Assembly: GCF_004310425.1 (NCBI RefSeq)
Contig: NZ_SIUB01000001.1
Coordinates: 744,001-808,000 of the forward strand
Reading direction: 5' to 3'
DNA: 64,000 nucleotides
From: Hansschlegelia quercus
GTDB taxonomy: Bacteria; Pseudomonadota; Alphaproteobacteria; Rhizobiales; Methylopilaceae
Part shown: piece after piece, positions 61,709 to 64,000 of the stretch
Numbering within the stretch: position 1 is the stretch's first letter
How the letters are laid out: each line of letters begins with the position of its first letter
Notes under the pieces: model-generated
The model's input: only the letters and a program-made list of their open reading frames with translations
Databases searched by the model: none
What the model was told of the DNA's origin: nothing
Made by a program: the position numbers and the translations under genes

Positions 61709-62257
61709 TCAGAAGGTCGGCGGCGTGCAAGCGCTGACAACCTCGCAGGGGTGCGGCCCGACGCAGCGGAAGCGGTGCGGGCGGCGGCTGTCGAAATAAT
61801 AGGCGTCGCCGGGGCCGAGCACCCGACGCTCGTCGTCGACAGTGACTTCGAGACGGCCCGAGAGAACCACCCCGCCCTCCTCGCCTTCGTGGCTGAGCGG
61901 AACGCGGCCGGTGTCGCCGCCGGGCTCGTAGCGCTCTTTCAGAATTTGCAGGCTGCGGCCGAACAGGCTGTCGCCGACCTGTCGGTAGGAGATCGGCCCC
62001 TTGCCGATCTCGACGAGCTCGGAAGCCTCGTAAAACGCCTTCTGCGGCCGTTCCGGCTCCAGCGCGAAGAATTCGGAGAGGCCGATCGGCACGCCGTCGA
62101 GCACACGCTTCAGCGCGCCCACTGAGGGGTTCACGCCATTGGATTCGATAAGGGAAATCGTCGAATTCGGCACGCCGGACCGCTTGGCGAGCTCACGCTG
62201 GGAGAGGCCATGCGCCGTCCGGACGTAACGAAGCCGGGCCCCGAGATCGCCACTCAT
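61709..62257 (-). CDS. XRE-family regulator with cupin domain (PuuR-like)
   Basis: 182 residues from ATG 62257. An HTH_3 domain occupies residues 5-60 (LGARLRYVRTAHGLSQRELA, SGVPNSTISLIESNGVNPSV) and a C-terminal cupin domain residues 105-180 (SHEGEEGGVVLSGRLEVTVD, LGPGDAYYFDSRRPHRFRCV). Such proteins repress amine or amino-acid catabolic genes until a small ligand binds. It is divergent from the transaminase gene, 147 bases away, which it probably controls. A longer frame upstream of this start is antisense to the transaminase gene and not coding. Confidence 0.9.
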   Translation of the reverse strand: MSGDLGARLRYVRTAHGLSQRELAKRSGVPNSTISLIESNGVNPSVGALKRVLDGVPIGLSEFFALEPERPQKAFYEASELVEIGKGPISYRQVGDSLFGRSLQILKERYEPGGDTGRVPLSHEGEEGGVVLSGRLEVTVDDERRVLGPGDAYYFDSRRPHRFRCVGPHPCEVVSACTPPTF

Positions 62258-62404
62258 GCCACTATCCTGTTCGTGATGTTCAGCATTCACTAAATCAGAC
62301 GGCAGGCGACAAGTGTTTACAACGAGTTGCGACGCGGAAGAAAACGGCTTGTTCAACGCTCCACTCAGGCGCCTTGTGATCGCGCCAGCCCGAGGAGCTC
62401 CGAG

Positions 62405-63739
62405 ATGAACGACGCGCCCGCCAACGCCCCCCGTCTCGACGCCTATTGGATGCCGTTCACGGCGAACCGTCAGTTCAAGAAGGCGCCGCGCCTGATGAGC
62501 TCGGCGGAGGGCATGCACTACACCTCCTTCGACGGCCGCAAGATCCTCGACGGGTCGGCGGGCCTGTGGTGCGTCAACGCCGGCCATGGCCGCCGGGAGA
62601 TCGCGAGCGCGGTGGAGCGTCAGCTTTCCACCCTCGACTTCGCGCCCTCCTTCCAGATGGGACACCCGATTGTCTTCGACTTCGCCGAGCGGCTGGCGGC
62701 CATGGCGCCGGGCGGCCCGAACGCCGGCCTCGACCGCATCTTCTTCACCGGCTCCGGTTCTGAATCGGTCGACACCGCGCTCAAGATCGCGCTCGCCTAC
62801 CAGCGAGCGATCGGACAAGGCACGCGCACCCGGCTGATCGGCCGCGAGCGCGGCTATCACGGCGTCGGCTTCGGCGGCGTCTCGGTCGGCGGCATGGTCA
62901 ACAACCGCCGCATGTTCCCGCAGCTTCCCGGCGTCGACCATCTGCGCCACACCCACGATCTCGAGAAGAACGCCTTCGTGAAGGGCGTGCCCGAGCACGG
63001 CGCGGAGCTTGCCGACGACCTCGAGCGCCTGGTCGCGCTGCACGGCGCGGAGACGATCGCGGCCGTGATCGTCGAGCCGGTCGCGGGCTCGACCGGCGTG
63101 CTGATCTCGCCGAAGGGTTATCTTGAGCGTCTCCGCGCGATCTGCGACCGGCACGGCATCCTGCTGATCTTCGACGAGGTCATCTCAGGCTTCGGGCGCT
63201 TGGGGACGCCGTTCGCGACCGACTATTACGGCGTGATCCCGGACATCGTGACGACCGCCAAGGGCCTCACCAACGGCGCGCTGCCGATGGGCGCGGTGTT
63301 CTGCTCGCGCAAGCTGCATGACGGGCTGGTGCAGGGGCCCGAAGGCGCGATCGAGCTGTTCCATGGCTACACCTATTCGGGCCATCCCGCCGCCTGCGCC
63401 GCCGGTCTCGCCACCATGGACATCTACGATCGCGAAGGGCTGCTTACGCGTGGCGCGGAGCTCGCCGGCCACTGGGCGGACGCGATCCACTCCCTGCGCG
63501 ACAAGGGTCCGGTCATCGACATCCGCACCATCGGCCTGATGGCGGGCGTCGAACTTTCGCCCCGCGAGGGAGCCGTCGGGGCACGCGCCTATGACGTCTT
63601 CGTCGACTGCTTCGAGCACGGCCTGCTCTGCCGCTACACCGGCGACACGATCGCGCTTTCGCCGCCGCTGATCGTCGAGCCCGGCCAGATCGACGAGATT
63701 GTCGAAATCCTCGGCGTGGCGATCGCGCGGGCGCACTGA
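62405..63739 (+). CDS. Omega-amino acid:pyruvate aminotransferase (class III)
   Basis: 444 residues. Class III transaminase with DAYWMPFTANRQFKKAPRLM at the N-terminus, the phosphate loop FFTGSGSESVDTALKIALAY, GREGYHG-like RERGYHGVGFGGVSVGGMVN, the PLP Asp in ILLIFDEVISGFGRLGTPFA and the Schiff-base Lys in VTTAKGLTNGALPMGAVFCS. Members with this pattern convert beta-alanine and other omega-amino acids with pyruvate. GAGGAG precedes the ATG. The next gene begins preT, so the likely task is beta-alanine or 3-aminoisobutyrate disposal from pyrimidine breakdown. Confidence 0.92.
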   Translation: MNDAPANAPRLDAYWMPFTANRQFKKAPRLMSSAEGMHYTSFDGRKILDGSAGLWCVNAGHGRREIASAVERQLSTLDFAPSFQMGHPIVFDFAERLAAMAPGGPNAGLDRIFFTGSGSESVDTALKIALAYQRAIGQGTRTRLIGRERGYHGVGFGGVSVGGMVNNRRMFPQLPGVDHLRHTHDLEKNAFVKGVPEHGAELADDLERLVALHGAETIAAVIVEPVAGSTGVLISPKGYLERLRAICDRHGILLIFDEVISGFGRLGTPFATDYYGVIPDIVTTAKGLTNGALPMGAVFCSRKLHDGLVQGPEGAIELFHGYTYSGHPAACAAGLATMDIYDREGLLTRGAELAGHWADAIHSLRDKGPVIDIRTIGLMAGVELSPREGAVGARAYDVFVDCFEHGLLCRYTGDTIALSPPLIVEPGQIDEIVEILGVAIARAH

Positions 63740-63837
63740 ACGGAACGGCTAGCCCGATCTGAGAGGATTCTAGACCGGCTCCAGAAAGCTTGTTACGCCT
63801 TACGCTTGCTGCGATGCAGCGACAGCGGGGAGGCTTG

Positions 63838-64000
63838 ATGGAGCGGGAACCTCGGACGGACGTCGCGCCCGGTCGGCTGAGCCCGGAGGCCTACGCCGCC
63901 GGCTTCTCAGACCTGCATCCAGGCTTCGAGCCGAACGCGGCGCGGGTCGAGGCCGAGCGCTGCCTGTTCTGCTACGACGCGCCCTGCGCCACCGCCTGTC
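63838..64000 (+). CDS. preT: Dihydropyrimidine dehydrogenase subunit PreT, N-terminus (cut by window edge)
   Basis: 54 visible residues. GGGGAGG lies five bases before the ATG. The sequence SDLHPGFEPNAARVEAERCL and CLFCYDAPCATAC is the start of the ferredoxin-like [4Fe-4S] region of PreT and related glutamate synthase small-subunit-like flavoproteins. In PreT it passes electrons from NADH to PreA for reduction of uracil and thymine. With only the first 54 residues the gene could also be a glutamate synthase small-subunit relative, but the omega-transaminase upstream favours PreT. Confidence 0.75.
   Translation, partial: MEREPRTDVAPGRLSPEAYAAGFSDLHPGFEPNAARVEAERCLFCYDAPCATAC

Overview
The window reads as chromosome of a GC-rich alphaproteobacterium of the Rhizobiales (Hyphomicrobiales), possibly a methylotroph-like lineage. 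The reasons are the codon use, a Tat-type solute-binding protein, a CoxMSL-type molybdenum hydroxylase, an N,N-dimethylformamidase operon and a rhizobial-type biuret hydrolase. The assignment is inference; no rRNA or ribosomal protein marker is present. Most of the window is catabolic: small amides, ureides, purine or pyrimidine nitrogen compounds and their importers. One 12.3 kb integrated island interrupts it.

Left part (1-14.5 kb): a truncated 4-hydroxyphenylacetate 3-hydroxylase gene with a divergent MarR regulator and a palindromic operator; a soluble PAS-PAS chemoreceptor; two small conserved proteins; an MHYT-PAS-GGDEF-EAL cyclic-di-GMP protein; a four-gene operon of three molybdenum hydroxylase subunits plus a TrzA/AtzA-type amidohydrolase, with a divergent TetR regulator; and a single-pass membrane protein.

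Amide region (15-26.4 kb): leftward genes encode a response regulator, a soluble hybrid histidine kinase and a solute-binding protein without signal peptide, which together look like an intracellular amide-sensing unit. The rightward genes encode an exported solute-binding protein, two ABC ATPases, two permeases and N,N-dimethylformamidase. The small (alpha) dimethylformamidase subunit is in frame with the end of the second permease, so it is either fused or made from an internal start.

Island (26,872-39,173): flanked by perfect 41-bp direct repeats, which are the 5' half of a tRNA-Arg(CCG) gene. It carries a type I restriction-modification system (hsdM, hsdS, hsdR) with accessory genes, a frameshifted tyrosine recombinase, two other frameshifted genes and several hypothetical genes. 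An rmlB gene follows.

Ureide and N-demethylase region (40.6-59 kb): a 16 kb leftward run holds a BMP-type nucleobase/nucleoside ABC importer, a biuret hydrolase (BiuH), an atzF-atzG-atzE-atzH chain, a second cysteine hydrolase, an NdmC/NdmD/NdmE-like split Rieske N-demethylase set and a polar amino-acid-type importer. A formamidase and a GntR regulator lie upstream. TGCATGCA-type palindromes occur in front of both the importer operon and the formamidase/GntR pair. The best reading is uptake, N-demethylation and stepwise hydrolysis of methylated ureides or purine-derived compounds to ammonia and CO2. The substrate is not proven.

Right edge (59-64 kb): an M20 amidohydrolase, a Tat-exported Gfo/Idh/MocA oxidoreductase, an XRE-cupin regulator, an omega-amino-acid:pyruvate transaminase and the start of preT, which suggests a reductive pyrimidine catabolism cluster continuing to the right.
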